The position numbers and the translations under genes are program-made. From assembly GCF_042646065.1 (NCBI RefSeq), contig NZ_JBHRTA010000009.1, positions 310,001-374,000 on the forward strand: a stretch of DNA of 64,000 bases, in the 5' to 3' direction. How positions within the stretch are numbered: the first letter of the stretch is position 1; each line of letters starts with the position of its first letter. This stretch comes from Parapedobacter deserti (lineage in GTDB: Bacteria > Bacteroidota > Bacteroidia > Sphingobacteriales > Sphingobacteriaceae). Shown one piece after another: positions 42,942 through 52,583 of this stretch. A model generated the notes under the pieces. The model saw only the letters and a list, made by a program, of their open reading frames with translations. It was not told the origin of the DNA and did no database searches.

Positions 42942-42942
42942 T

Positions 42943-42970
42943 CAAACAAGCGACACCATGCCTTGTTTTT
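42943..42970 (+). terminator. Possible terminator after nusB
   Basis: AAACAAG (42944-42950) pairs with CTTGTTT (42962-42968) followed by more T. Short AT-rich stem; may be partial. Confidence 0.5.
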
Positions 42971-43016
42971 AATAAGTGGAATAGTTGTGAAATCTGAATA
43001 AATAAACGATACGCAT

Positions 43017-43481
43017 ATGAAAGGGATATCCTTATTTTTTGCTGGATTGATGGTGATCACATCTTGCAATAGTGGAAGAAACCAAGAACATGATGCTGAA
43101 GAGATACCCCTGGATCAGATGGGGGAGCAGCCAATCGGGCAAACTATAATTCCCGGTGTGGAAACCGGAGGTGCTGTGATGGAGGTGAGTGACGATTCGC
43201 ATGACTTCGGAAAGATCAAAGAGGGCGAGAAAATTGAACACGAATTTACTTTTACGAACACCGGCACGTCGCCGCTGATTATTTCCAATGTACATGCGTC
43301 CTGCGGATGCACAACTCCGGAATACTCCAAAAATCCGATTGCCCCGGGTGAGGAAGGCATGGTGAAAGTGGTGTTCAACAGCGCTGGGCAGTTGGGGAAG
43401 CAACACAAGGTAATTACCGTCACATCTAATGCATCGAGTCCTAATACGCTGTTGCATATCAGGGGAGAAGTGAACAAGTAA
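43017..43481 (+). CDS. DUF1573 lipoprotein
   Basis: 154 residues. Signal MKGISLFFAGLMVITSCN with lipobox ITSC. The DUF1573 immunoglobulin-like domain (about 55-150) has the standard HDFGKIKEGEKIEHEFTFTN, the NVHASCGCTTPEYS cysteine pair and IAPGEEGMVKVVFNS. Widespread in Bacteroidota, usually of unknown function, commonly placed between nusB and yajC as here. Envelope location is expected. Confidence 0.9.
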   Translation: MKGISLFFAGLMVITSCNSGRNQEHDAEEIPLDQMGEQPIGQTIIPGVETGGAVMEVSDDSHDFGKIKEGEKIEHEFTFTNTGTSPLIISNVHASCGCTTPEYSKNPIAPGEEGMVKVVFNSAGQLGKQHKVITVTSNASSPNTLLHIRGEVNK

Positions 43482-43517
43482 GCGAACAATACAACTTAAC
43501 ACAAACAAATAATACAA

Positions 43518-43847
43518 ATGATTACATCGACAATTTTATTGCAAGCAACTGGTTCTGGAGGGGCAGGGGGGATCATGGGGTTTTTACCTATGATTTTGAT
43601 TATCGTGGTTTTCTATTTTTTTATGATCAGGCCGCAGATGAAAAAAGCTAAGGATCATAAGAAGTATATCGAAGAACTTAAAGTTAACGACCGGGTGGTG
43701 ACATCTGCCGGCATTCATGGACGTATCGTGGAGATTTCGGAAACTACTTTTCTTGTGGATGTGGGAGGGAGCGTCAAAATCCGCTTTGACAAATCAGCGA
43801 TAGCACTGGATGCATCTAAAGCGCTGAACGCTGCCCCTAAAGTTTAG
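43518..43847 (+). CDS. yajC: Preprotein translocase subunit YajC
   Basis: 109 residues. One membrane helix (GFLPMILIIVVFYFFMIRPQ) then the conserved QMKKAKDHKKYIEELKVNDR and VVTSAGIHGRIVEIS. It associates with SecDF in the inner membrane. In many Bacteroidota yajC sits in the nusB cluster, as here. Confidence 0.95.
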   Translation: MITSTILLQATGSGGAGGIMGFLPMILIIVVFYFFMIRPQMKKAKDHKKYIEELKVNDRVVTSAGIHGRIVEISETTFLVDVGGSVKIRFDKSAIALDASKALNAAPKV

Positions 43848-43877
43848 GCCTGGTAGATAGAAATTGGGCTTTTTTGT

Positions 43878-43885
43878 TAAGTTTG
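43878..43885 (+). promoter_or_regulatory. -7 box for the YbbR-coaE-MBL unit
   Basis: TAAGTTTG fits TAnnTTTG and ends seven bases before the ATG at 43893. No -33 TTTG at the right distance. A near-leaderless mRNA would result. Confidence 0.4.
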
Positions 43886-43892
43886 CGTTGGT

Positions 43893-44840
43893 ATGCCCGT
43901 ATTGAATTTAAGTAAAACACAGCGGCGCAAGCTTAGCATTTTTGCCAAATGCGTTGTTTTCTCTTTTTTGGCATGGACGCTTTTTGCAATATCCAATACC
44001 TATGTATACACGGTTAGCGCAGGAGTTCAGTATGTCAACGTGCCGGATAACAGGGCGTTCCATCCGTTGCAGTCAGATACTGTCAACATACAGCTGGAAG
44101 CGGCGGGTTGGCAGCTTCTGGTTGCCAGACTGAAACCTGCTGTGCAGAGCATTCAGGTAGATCTAAGTGGTCTTGAGCGCCGGCATTGGATTGTGTTTAC
44201 AAATCAGTTGGGGTTTATAAACCGGCAGTTTCCCAGCAACCAACGCGTCGTTTCGGTATCGCCTGATACCCTCTACTTCGATTTTTCGAAACAGACCGAA
44301 CGAAAAGTGCCCGTAAAGGCACTGTATAAACTCGATTTCCGAAGGCAATACAATATTATTGATAATATACGTATCTCGCCTGAGTACGTCACCATTACCG
44401 GCCCCTTGGAAGATGTTGTGCAGATTGAGCAATGGGAAACCGACACTATTCGCGTCTCTGATGTCAGCAGTGACATCCGCGCTGCCGCCCCATTGAAGCA
44501 AAACCAAAGGGCAAACATCAATGTCTATCCCACGTCGGTAAACGTGGAAATACCTGTGGGTGAGGTGACGGAAAAAATTCTTGAGGTACCGATTAAGGTG
44601 GAGAATGCCAAGCAATTCAACTCCGTGAAGTTGTTTCCCGGAAAGGTCAGGCTAACGGTCATGGTGTCGTTGCGTGATTTCGTGAAAGTGACCAATAACA
44701 CATTTGAAGCGGTGGTCAATATGGAAGACTGGATAGACAATGGTGTCAATAGCCTACCCGTGATCATAACACAAATGCCCGATTTCTGCAGATTGGTTAA
44801 GGTAGAGCCGCAAAATGTTGATTTTTTCGTACGTAAATGA
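43893..44840 (+). CDS. YbbR-domain membrane-anchored protein
   Basis: 315 residues. N-terminal membrane anchor IFAKCVVFSFLAWTLFAIS, then repeated YbbR-like beta domains (VPDNRAFHPLQSDTVNIQLE, ERKVPVKALYKLDFRRQYNI, YVTITGPLEDVVQIEQWETD, EVTEKILEVPIKVENAKQFN). In Firmicutes the related CdaR regulates the diadenylate cyclase. In Bacteroidota the role is not settled. It is followed directly by coaE, so it is co-transcribed with it. Confidence 0.88.
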   Translation: MPVLNLSKTQRRKLSIFAKCVVFSFLAWTLFAISNTYVYTVSAGVQYVNVPDNRAFHPLQSDTVNIQLEAAGWQLLVARLKPAVQSIQVDLSGLERRHWIVFTNQLGFINRQFPSNQRVVSVSPDTLYFDFSKQTERKVPVKALYKLDFRRQYNIIDNIRISPEYVTITGPLEDVVQIEQWETDTIRVSDVSSDIRAAAPLKQNQRANINVYPTSVNVEIPVGEVTEKILEVPIKVENAKQFNSVKLFPGKVRLTVMVSLRDFVKVTNNTFEAVVNMEDWIDNGVNSLPVIITQMPDFCRLVKVEPQNVDFFVRK

Positions 44841-44852
44841 GTGTTGATTTTT

Positions 44853-45449
44853 ATGCAGCCGTTGAAAGTAGGAATAACCGGAGGAATTGGGAGTGGAAAG
44901 TCCGTCATCTGCCGCATGTTCCGTGTGTTAGGAATCCCGATTTTCGATGCGGATACCGAAGCTAAGCGGCTGATGGTCGACGACCCGCAGTTGGTGAACG
45001 CCATTTCCACAGCGTTCGGGACGGAAGCTTACCGGAACGATGGCTCGCTGGACCGGGCTTACTTGGCAGCGAAGGTGTTCGGGGATGAAGACCAGTTAAG
45101 CCGGCTGAACGCATTGGTACATCCAGTGGTCATACGGGCAGGGGAGGAGTGGGCGGCTCGGCAGCAGGCGCCTTATACGATCAAAGAAGCAGCGTTGTTG
45201 TTTGAAAGTGGTTCGTATAAGCTGAATGACTATAATGTGTTGGTGACGGCCCCAGTGCACTTGCGGATGGAACGGGTGATGCAACGCGATGGTGTGACCG
45301 CTGAGCAGGTGGAAACCCGAATGACGAGGCAGTGGTCCGACGATAAGAAAGAGCGATTGGCTGATTTCAGCATCGTTAATGATGGACGACGGGCCGTTAT
45401 CCCTCAGGTATTGGAACTTGACCGTTTTTTTCGCTCACAACGTTTGTGA
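44853..45449 (+). CDS. coaE: Dephospho-CoA kinase
   Basis: Last step of coenzyme A synthesis. 198 residues from the ATG at 44853 (MQPLKVGITGGIGSGKSVIC, P-loop). An in-frame GTG at 44841 immediately after the YbbR stop is possible. Other motifs: FDADTEAKRLM, ALVHPVVI, AALLFESGSYKLNDYNVLVT and RMTRQWSDDKKERLADFSI with the lid residues. Its stop overlaps the start of the MBL gene (TGATG). Confidence 0.94.
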   Translation: MQPLKVGITGGIGSGKSVICRMFRVLGIPIFDADTEAKRLMVDDPQLVNAISTAFGTEAYRNDGSLDRAYLAAKVFGDEDQLSRLNALVHPVVIRAGEEWAARQQAPYTIKEAALLFESGSYKLNDYNVLVTAPVHLRMERVMQRDGVTAEQVETRMTRQWSDDKKERLADFSIVNDGRRAVIPQVLELDRFFRSQRL

Positions 45450-46396
45450 TGGGAAATATCTTATCGGATTTTCTGGTCAGGAGACAAGAAGGATACTATT
45501 GCCGTTACGGCGATTTTTTCATAGACCCATTGCTGCCGGTAGGCAGCGCCCTGGTATCACACGCTCATGCCGACCATGCCACGCCGGGGCATGGGGAAAT
45601 TTATTGTACGCCACCCACGGCTGCCTTTATGCGGCATCGCTACCGCCGCCAACCATCGCATAGCTTTGTGGAATGTCGCTTTCATCAGCGTTTCGTCGTC
45701 GGTGGGGTCCATATTCATTTTGTGCCTGCAGGGCATATCCTGGGGTCTGCTCAAATTGTCATGGAACACAACGGAATCAGGTATTTGTATACCGGCGACT
45801 ATAAATTGCAGGGTGACGATACCTGTGAGCCTTTGGAACCTGTACAAGCAGACGTTTTAATAACAGAAACCACATTTGCGGATCCGAAAATTATTCATCC
45901 GGATCCGATAGCTGAAATCAGCAAGATAAACGATGTGCCTTATAATATCCTGCTGGGCGCATACGCGTTGGGCAAGGCGCAACGGTTGACCTCGTTGATG
46001 AATACGTATTGTCCGGACAGAAAGGTATTTGTACATCATGGGATACTTCCCTTACACCGGCTGTATCAATCGCTCGGTATCGATCACTTACGATATGAGC
46101 CTTACAGCAGGAAAGAGATGAAAGCTAGCGAGAGGAATCGCGTTTATATCGTCCCACCGATGACCTTTAATAGCTACTATAAAGCCACCGACGTGATCCG
46201 TGTCTTCGCATCGGGTTGGCAGCACCTGCAGCGGCACAACGACATGGCCATATACATTTCTGACCATGTCGATTGGAAAGACATACTACACTACATTGCC
46301 CAGGTAAATCCAACACAAATCTGGACGATACATGGGCAGGGGAGGCACCTCGCCATGCATTTCGATCCGTCGCTATACGTCAGGGAGTTGACCTAA
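45449..46396 (+). CDS. Metallo-beta-lactamase-fold exonuclease-like protein
   Basis: 315 residues. Metal site SHAHADHATPGH (His38, His40, Asp42, His43), then FVPAGHILGSAQIVMEHNG, YTGDYKLQGDD and ETTFADPKI, the order seen in MBL nucleases of the mRNA-3'-processing or ligase-associated DNA exonuclease type. The C-terminus has VFASGWQHL and ISDHVDWKDIL with the late metal-ligand His. In other genomes this family often neighbours an ATP-dependent DNA ligase, but none is here. Start ATG at 45449 overlaps the coaE stop, so translation is coupled. Confidence 0.85.
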   Translation: MGNILSDFLVRRQEGYYCRYGDFFIDPLLPVGSALVSHAHADHATPGHGEIYCTPPTAAFMRHRYRRQPSHSFVECRFHQRFVVGGVHIHFVPAGHILGSAQIVMEHNGIRYLYTGDYKLQGDDTCEPLEPVQADVLITETTFADPKIIHPDPIAEISKINDVPYNILLGAYALGKAQRLTSLMNTYCPDRKVFVHHGILPLHRLYQSLGIDHLRYEPYSRKEMKASERNRVYIVPPMTFNSYYKATDVIRVFASGWQHLQRHNDMAIYISDHVDWKDILHYIAQVNPTQIWTIHGQGRHLAMHFDPSLYVRELT

Positions 46397-46428
46397 TCGA
46401 CCGGGCTATTGCCCTGCTAGCATTGCTT

Positions 46429-46462
46429 CGGGTACAAGAGTGTGTCAGCACTCCTATACCCG
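46429..46462. terminator. Imperfect hairpin between convergent genes
   Basis: CGGGTA (46429-46434) pairs with TACCCG (46457-46462) and GAGTG with CACTC inside. No T run. It may end both the MBL unit and the SusCD 3 unit. Confidence 0.35.
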
Positions 46463-46485
46463 ATAGCATAAGATGTTACCGGAAA

Positions 46486-47754
46486 TCAATAATGCTGATA
46501 AACCGCAAAATCATCAATTCCTAATCGGCCGTTTTCAACCGTCGGACTGCTTTGCCCCAGTCCCAGTTTATTGATCCTGAACCTCACGGGTACGGCAATG
46601 TCCACTAAAAATACGGCCTGCTTAGCATCTAAGCTTTCCGAAGTTGTGTGCGCATCACGAATCGGCTCACCTACGATGTTCCAGGTTTGTCCTTGATCGA
46701 TTGAATATTCCAGTTGAAAAGTGCAGGAACGGTCGGTGTAGTAGGAGCCGTACCAGAACGTCACTTTCGAAGCCCCGTGAGGCACATCGAAATTCATTTG
46801 CAAATACTCATCATCAGATCGGTTCTGTTGCATACGGATTGCGTTGCTTCCCGATACGATGCGGTCCCTACCCGCGGTCGTGCCAATAATGGCTTGGTAA
46901 AGGTGCCATTCACCTGTTTGAAATGATACGTTATTGCCAATGTCGGGCATATTGTAACTACCCTTTGGATGCGATGGTTCTTCGAACGTTTCCGGCCAAC
47001 CGGCATATAACCGGCCGCTTGGATACGTCATGTCTTCGTATTTCTGTAAACGGATCTGGATGTCGTTGCCCTGTCGAAAGGCGACACCTTGAAACGTTGC
47101 ACTGGGAGCAATTTTCTCTTGTGCAAAAGAAGCATTGGCGGATGTATGCATGACCAGCTGATTGCCTTCGGCATCTACCAATATATGGTCGCCGCTGAAG
47201 GGTGCGTTTTCGTCCGGCTCGGGCTCAATGTCAGCGGTAACGCTGATGAGCGTTGATTCGTAGGTATCGAATCGACTTAATAATGTCTGGATGGCTACCG
47301 GATTATGAGGTATGGCAACACCAGTGGCGAGCTTCTCTATCCGGTCAGCGCTGACACCGTCAATTAACAAGCTCCCGTTTTCCCGCTTCAATTGCAAATC
47401 TGCTATACGGATGCGCAGGGAGTCACCAAACCGATAGCGAGCTGCATCATCTACGCGCAGCAGGATGCCGCGTGTCTGGCTTTTCCAAGTGCTCTGGATG
47501 GCGATGATGTCGCTTGGCATGTTATGATTTTCGTGATTGGAAATGACTATACCGGAAGTATAAGCCGCATCATCCAAAAAAGCCTTGTTTAATGCAGCTT
47601 CATCACCCGACAAAGCCTCCCGTATAGAAAAGATGGATATTTCAGGGTTTAATTTGCCAGCCGCGTGGTTGATGTCTTCTTTAAGGCACCCAGCGCATAG
47701 TACCGCTGTGAACATCGTCGCAGCGATAACCTTTAAATGGTTGAACGTATTCAT
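46486..47754 (-). CDS. DUF5689-type surface lipoprotein of SusCD operon 3
   Basis: 422 residues. Signal MNTFNHLKVIAATMFTAVLC with lipobox LCAGC. The N-terminal half resembles the DUF5689 fold (SIFSIREALSGDEAALN, YTSGIVISNHENHNMPSD, FGDSLRIRIADLQLKR). The C-terminal 150 residues look like a carbohydrate-binding or jelly-roll domain (FQLEYSIDQGQTWNIVGEP, RFRINKLGL). It is the third gene of the SusC-SusD operon with short spacing, consistent with a surface glycan or nutrient binder. Confident as a lipoprotein; domain naming is from pattern. Confidence 0.75.
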   Translation of the reverse strand: MNTFNHLKVIAATMFTAVLCAGCLKEDINHAAGKLNPEISIFSIREALSGDEAALNKAFLDDAAYTSGIVISNHENHNMPSDIIAIQSTWKSQTRGILLRVDDAARYRFGDSLRIRIADLQLKRENGSLLIDGVSADRIEKLATGVAIPHNPVAIQTLLSRFDTYESTLISVTADIEPEPDENAPFSGDHILVDAEGNQLVMHTSANASFAQEKIAPSATFQGVAFRQGNDIQIRLQKYEDMTYPSGRLYAGWPETFEEPSHPKGSYNMPDIGNNVSFQTGEWHLYQAIIGTTAGRDRIVSGSNAIRMQQNRSDDEYLQMNFDVPHGASKVTFWYGSYYTDRSCTFQLEYSIDQGQTWNIVGEPIRDAHTTSESLDAKQAVFLVDIAVPVRFRINKLGLGQSSPTVENGRLGIDDFAVYQHY

Positions 47755-47765
47755 ACTTTATTGTC

Positions 47766-49238
47766 TTATTGGCGTTGCCACCATACTTTTTCGTTTATAC
47801 TATCTCCGCCCATAGCCGCCACGGCGGCATCATAATTCGCTTTGTTAAGCGACTGGACAATGATCGGGTAATTGAGCCGTGATGGCATCTGTCCATTGTT
47901 TTCCAAACCTGGGCCGCGATACAGATCTAATGCTCCCGTGCGCCGATATTCATACCACTGCTGAAAATCGGTGAAGAGCAAGGTGAGGTATTTTTGAAAA
48001 TGAATCATCTTCAGCTTTTCATTGTCGGTGTCTGCCTCCGCAAAGTTCGCGGCAGGGTTATCAAAATAGGTGTCGTCTATCTCGGCATCCCAAAACTCAA
48101 CTCCTGCATAAACCCCGTTTCTGTAATAGGCGGTTGGATCTTTGTCGATGTAGCCTTTCAATGCTGCCTCTGCCAGTAAAAGCTGTAATTCGCCATAATT
48201 CATCATATTGCCTCCGAGCCTTGAGTTACTTTTCATTGGCGCGTGCAGTGTCGACTCCCGTTGCGGAACGGACCCCCTCGGGTACCCGCTTTGCATCCCG
48301 GAATATACACCCAATGTAGCCTGCGTCGCCAATATAGGTAGTCGCGGATCGTTGAGGGTAAGCAAGTTATTAATAAAGAACTCGGCGTAGCCTTTATCTC
48401 CGTTGAAGTCGAAATCACGTGCCGTATGAAAGGCGGTAATGTAGGGTTGCTGCCCGGTATAGAGCAAGATAGCATTATCGGCATTGCTCCTAAATAGCGG
48501 ATATTCGCCAGGATTGATGTCTATCATTTCCTTGATTTTGTCAATAGCATCCAACTCTTCTTTGTGCGCTACGCGCAACAATAGCCGTAAGTACAGCGAA
48601 TTGCCGAATCTCCGCCATAAATTCGGGTCGGTGTTATAGATGGGATCAAGGGCTCTTACATCGTCGGTTTCGGGCAGGGCGCCAAGTTTGAGCAGCTGGT
48701 TGGCCGAATCCAATTTCTGAAATAGGTCAGCATAGATAGCCGGTTGCGCATCGAATTTAGCTGTGATAATGAAGTCCCGGCCTTTGTTGGAATCAAAATA
48801 GGGCACATCGCCGAACATATCAGTCAGCAGGGACGAAATCCATGCATCCAATATCAGCGATATTCCCTGATAAGTCTGGTAACCGGGTTGCTGGCCCGCG
48901 GCGGCTGAAGTGTATATATCGCGGACATTGGTCAGCGCCAGATACCAGTTTCGCCACATATATTCCGATTCCGCCGGCCGGATTTCGTACCGGTGAAATT
49001 CGCGACTGTCTGCAGTGGTGACTGTAACCTGCATCAGTTCGTTATTGATACGGAAGTTGCGGGTAAGTGTATTGTTTAATGTAGAGAGCAACAGCGGGCC
49101 GATCAAACTTTGCGGGCTTGCTGTGTTGCTGTTGTTAGGGTTCGTGTTGATTTCCACGAAGTTCTTTACACAGCCTGCAGACACCAGGCAAATCGCCATT
49201 GCAGCTGCTATATAGTTGATCTTCAGCGTAGTTTTCAT
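47766..49238 (-). CDS. SusD-like (type 2) nutrient-binding lipoprotein (pair 3)
   Basis: 490 residues. Signal MKTTLKINYIAAAMAICLVS with lipobox VSAGC. Type 2 SusD start FVEINTNPNNSNTASPQSLI. Other features: WISSLLTDMFGDVPYFDSNK, WRRFGNSLYLRLLLRVAHKE, NYGELQLLLAEAALKGYIDK, and the end QKYLTLLFTDFQQWYEYRRT. It partners the SusC encoded 11 bases upstream in the operon. Confidence 0.92.
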   Translation of the reverse strand: MKTTLKINYIAAAMAICLVSAGCVKNFVEINTNPNNSNTASPQSLIGPLLLSTLNNTLTRNFRINNELMQVTVTTADSREFHRYEIRPAESEYMWRNWYLALTNVRDIYTSAAAGQQPGYQTYQGISLILDAWISSLLTDMFGDVPYFDSNKGRDFIITAKFDAQPAIYADLFQKLDSANQLLKLGALPETDDVRALDPIYNTDPNLWRRFGNSLYLRLLLRVAHKEELDAIDKIKEMIDINPGEYPLFRSNADNAILLYTGQQPYITAFHTARDFDFNGDKGYAEFFINNLLTLNDPRLPILATQATLGVYSGMQSGYPRGSVPQRESTLHAPMKSNSRLGGNMMNYGELQLLLAEAALKGYIDKDPTAYYRNGVYAGVEFWDAEIDDTYFDNPAANFAEADTDNEKLKMIHFQKYLTLLFTDFQQWYEYRRTGALDLYRGPGLENNGQMPSRLNYPIIVQSLNKANYDAAVAAMGGDSINEKVWWQRQ

Positions 49239-49249
49239 AATCTGCTTTT

Positions 49250-52200
49250 TTAAAATGACATTTTCAGATTTAAGCCGAATGTGCGTGTCGAAGGAAATTG
49301 AGCTACTTCTGCTCCCTTTTCGATGGATCCATTCGTAAGCGAGGCAAATTCAGGATCGAATGCCGGCCAGTGAGAAAACACCAGCAGATCGCGACCGTAA
49401 ATGCCAATAACAGCCTGTTGTAAACGCCACTTGTTGACAACAATTGTCGGTAGCTTATAATCGAGGCGCAATTCCCGCAGTTTAATAAAATCCGTGGAAA
49501 AGGTATTAGCTTCGAGGTTGTCGCGGTTGAAATGCGCATAGTAATATGCTCCGGCTTCGGCTACGGTGGTGTTTGGGCTGTATGTACCATCGCCATTGGC
49601 TACTACACCGTTCCCGATAATGCCACTCATCCGTCCGGGAACACTCTTTTGAAGCTTGCCTTCTTCCATGAGTACAGCATGGGTAAGCGAAAATCCAGTT
49701 CCGCCGTATTGACCATCGAATAATATGTTGAAACTGAAGTTTTTGTAACTGAACTCATTACCGAAGCCAAATCTGACGTTGGCATTGGCATTGCCGAGGT
49801 ACACCAGTTCGTCACTTGTCTGGGGCAGCCCGTTACTGTAAAGTATTTCGCCACTAGGCGCGCGCTTGTATCCGAAGCCGTACAAATCGCCCATTCGTCC
49901 ACCGACACGGGCTTCGACGGTCCCTCTGCTGCCGTATATCGTAGATATCACAATCTTATCTACGCTATCAGCCAGGCTTACCACCTCCGTATCGAAGGCA
50001 GTGAAATTGCCGTAAATCTTCCAAGAGAAGCCACTTTTCCGGCGTATGGGACTTCCATTTGCTGCGATTTCAATCCCAGTATTCCGCACATTCCCTCCGT
50101 TGATAACCTGAAAGCGATAGCCGCTCGACGGATCAATCGGAGTAGAAAGAATTTGATCGCGCGTGTTGCTCTGGTAAACGGTAACGTCAAATTGCAGCCT
50201 GTTTTTAATGAGGTGCATATTTGTTCCCAGTTCGTAGGAAGTCGTCAGCTCGTAGCGCAAGTTCGGATTAGGAATGGTGGTTGGGTTTTCCAGGCCTGAT
50301 CCGAAATTAGCCACGGGATTGTAAGTATAGGAGTTCAAATAAGGGCGCGTTCCACCGCCGCCAACGGCAGCTGCAGATGCGCGGAGCTTCCAGAAATTGA
50401 TGGCTGCGGGCAGCTCAAAGGCATCGGAAAGAACGAAACTGGCATTGAGTGAGGGATAGAAGAAGGGGGTTACCTCGCCCCGTTCCACGGAAGCGAGTGT
50501 GCTTGCCCAGTCTATTCTTACGCTACCATCGAAGTACAGGAAGTCTTTGTAGGACAGCATGGCCAAGCTGTAAAGACTATTTACAGCGAAGCGGCTCTTA
50601 TATGGTCTGTACGCCAGGTTTTCAGCGGTATTGGCAAAGTTGTATGTGTTCGGCGTAACCAACCTGCTGGTCGATAGCCAATCGCGAGTGTATTGATTAT
50701 CCATCATACTCCCGCCGATTGATATGCTGTGTTTCCAGGTGTCTCTTCTGCTGTTGTCATATCGAACGAGGAAGTCGGCGTTGGTTTCCTGCGTGAAAAT
50801 ATTCATTTCGCTGAGGTAACCATAGTTGAATTTGTTGGTGCCGAACGGCCGGACCTGTCTCCTGGCATCGTATTGGAAGTCCGTAGATCCTCTGACCATG
50901 ATGCTAAACAGGTCATTGAACCGGTAATCTACCTGTACGTTCCCGATAACGCCGTTTCTCCGCATTGAATTGATCATATCATAAGACATTACATGCGGGT
51001 TATCCAGTAAGTTTGAAAACGGCTTGAGCTGATCGATGCCTTCCTTGCCAGGCAACCATCCGCCCTTGAACCATTCGGGATTCATGTTTGGGGTGAGTCC
51101 GCGGATGAAATACATGTATGATTGGTTGTTGTAACCGCTGTTTGGCAGGTTGTCACTCGACTTGTTGTTGTAATTCACCTTTGCCGAGATGGATAATTTT
51201 TCAAAGATTTTATGGTTGACCTGCAGCGCGATGGAGTGGCGTGAGTATCCCATTTCCGGAATAATCCATTCATTAAACGCATTGGTATAGGAGAGCCGGG
51301 CGGTTGTTTTATCATTTCCCCCCGACATGGATAAGTTGTTGGTCAGCGTTACGCTGGGTTGGAAAAAATCACGCTGATTGTTTTTGTACGGTCTCCAGAG
51401 GGTACGTTCAGGAGGTGTCATTCGGTGATAGTCGGGGTTGTACTGATAGTACATCTGACCGTTGAACCTCGGCCCCCAGGCCGAGCTAGTGCTCAGGGTG
51501 CTTGCCCCGTCTTCGGACTGTCCGTAAGAGTAATACAGCCCACCGCTTTCGCGTACGCCTTGACCGTATTCGTTTTGATAGTCTGGCCAGCGGTTGATCG
51601 TAGCGATCGAAGTATTGGAATTAAATGTGATGCCCAGTCCTTTTTGTCCGGACCTGCCGCTTTTCGTCGTGATGATGATGGCACCGTTGGCTCCACGGTA
51701 TCCGTACAATGCGGATGCACCGGGCCCTTTCAGTACGGATACGCTTTCAATATCATCCGGGTTGATGTCGGCAAGACTCGACCCGAAATCAACCGGAGAA
51801 TCCCCGCTGAGGTAATTGCCGGACCCCTCACCGGTTAGCCTGCCCGAACTGTTGCTGATAACAACTCCATCGACGACAATGAGTGCATTGTTGTCAGTAA
51901 GGGATGTTTCGCCCCGGAGAATGATCTGGGTCGACCCTGCCGGTCCCGCGCCGGACTTTACCAGGTTGAGCCCCGCAACCTTGCCGGTTAGCGCGTCCGA
52001 CCAATTGTTGGATATTGCTTGGGTCAGCTCATCGCCATCAATCGTTGAGATGGAGTAGCCCAATGATTTCGCTTCGCGTTCAATACCCAAGGCAGTGACC
52101 ACCACTTCGTCGATTTCTGTAGTGGATGAAGAGAGCTCAACCACCAGATTAGCTTGAGCTTCGCTAACCGTGACGGCGCGCGGATTAAATCCGATAAGTG

Positions 52201-52483
52201 AGAATGTTAGCGCGCTACCGGCCGGGACGGTTACATCAAAGCGTCCGTTCGCTTTGGTGGCCGAAAGCACCCGGTTTCCGGAGGTGATGGAAACACCACT
52301 GAGGGGCTGTCCGTCTTCTTGGTCTTGCACGATGCCGCTCACCGTTATTTGCTGTTGGATGGTGGCATAAGGCAGCCGTTCATGGGCTTGTATGGTCCCT
52401 GATCTGATGACCGTAGCCATCAAGAGAAGCAGGACACCTGACAAGACACCACCCCGGATCGATGTGTTGTGTAATGTTTTCAT
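49250..52483 (-). CDS. SusC/RagA-family TonB-dependent outer-membrane transporter (pair 3)
   Basis: 1077 residues. Long signal region (GVLSGVLLLLMATVIRSGTI then AHERLPYA), regulatory-like domain (ITVSGIVQDQEDGQPLSGVS), TonB-box-like IDEVVVTALGIEREAKSLGY, plug with DALTGKVAGLNLVKSGAG and ILRGETSLTDNNALIVVDG, barrel ending FGLNLKMSF. No STN domain. First gene of a three-gene operon (SusC, SusD, DUF5689 lipoprotein). The substrate is unknown; glp genes lie upstream on the same strand but are a separate function. Confidence 0.93.
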   Translation of the reverse strand: MKTLHNTSIRGGVLSGVLLLLMATVIRSGTIQAHERLPYATIQQQITVSGIVQDQEDGQPLSGVSITSGNRVLSATKANGRFDVTVPAGSALTFSLIGFNPRAVTVSEAQANLVVELSSSTTEIDEVVVTALGIEREAKSLGYSISTIDGDELTQAISNNWSDALTGKVAGLNLVKSGAGPAGSTQIILRGETSLTDNNALIVVDGVVISNSSGRLTGEGSGNYLSGDSPVDFGSSLADINPDDIESVSVLKGPGASALYGYRGANGAIIITTKSGRSGQKGLGITFNSNTSIATINRWPDYQNEYGQGVRESGGLYYSYGQSEDGASTLSTSSAWGPRFNGQMYYQYNPDYHRMTPPERTLWRPYKNNQRDFFQPSVTLTNNLSMSGGNDKTTARLSYTNAFNEWIIPEMGYSRHSIALQVNHKIFEKLSISAKVNYNNKSSDNLPNSGYNNQSYMYFIRGLTPNMNPEWFKGGWLPGKEGIDQLKPFSNLLDNPHVMSYDMINSMRRNGVIGNVQVDYRFNDLFSIMVRGSTDFQYDARRQVRPFGTNKFNYGYLSEMNIFTQETNADFLVRYDNSRRDTWKHSISIGGSMMDNQYTRDWLSTSRLVTPNTYNFANTAENLAYRPYKSRFAVNSLYSLAMLSYKDFLYFDGSVRIDWASTLASVERGEVTPFFYPSLNASFVLSDAFELPAAINFWKLRASAAAVGGGGTRPYLNSYTYNPVANFGSGLENPTTIPNPNLRYELTTSYELGTNMHLIKNRLQFDVTVYQSNTRDQILSTPIDPSSGYRFQVINGGNVRNTGIEIAANGSPIRRKSGFSWKIYGNFTAFDTEVVSLADSVDKIVISTIYGSRGTVEARVGGRMGDLYGFGYKRAPSGEILYSNGLPQTSDELVYLGNANANVRFGFGNEFSYKNFSFNILFDGQYGGTGFSLTHAVLMEEGKLQKSVPGRMSGIIGNGVVANGDGTYSPNTTVAEAGAYYYAHFNRDNLEANTFSTDFIKLRELRLDYKLPTIVVNKWRLQQAVIGIYGRDLLVFSHWPAFDPEFASLTNGSIEKGAEVAQFPSTRTFGLNLKMSF

Positions 52484-52583
52484 ATGAATACTGACTATTT
52501 GGTGGCTTTACGCCGCAATTTTGAGATTTTGTAGGTTAATTCAGTTAGCTACAAGTTTTTGTAATATGAGTTTGCTGGCCATG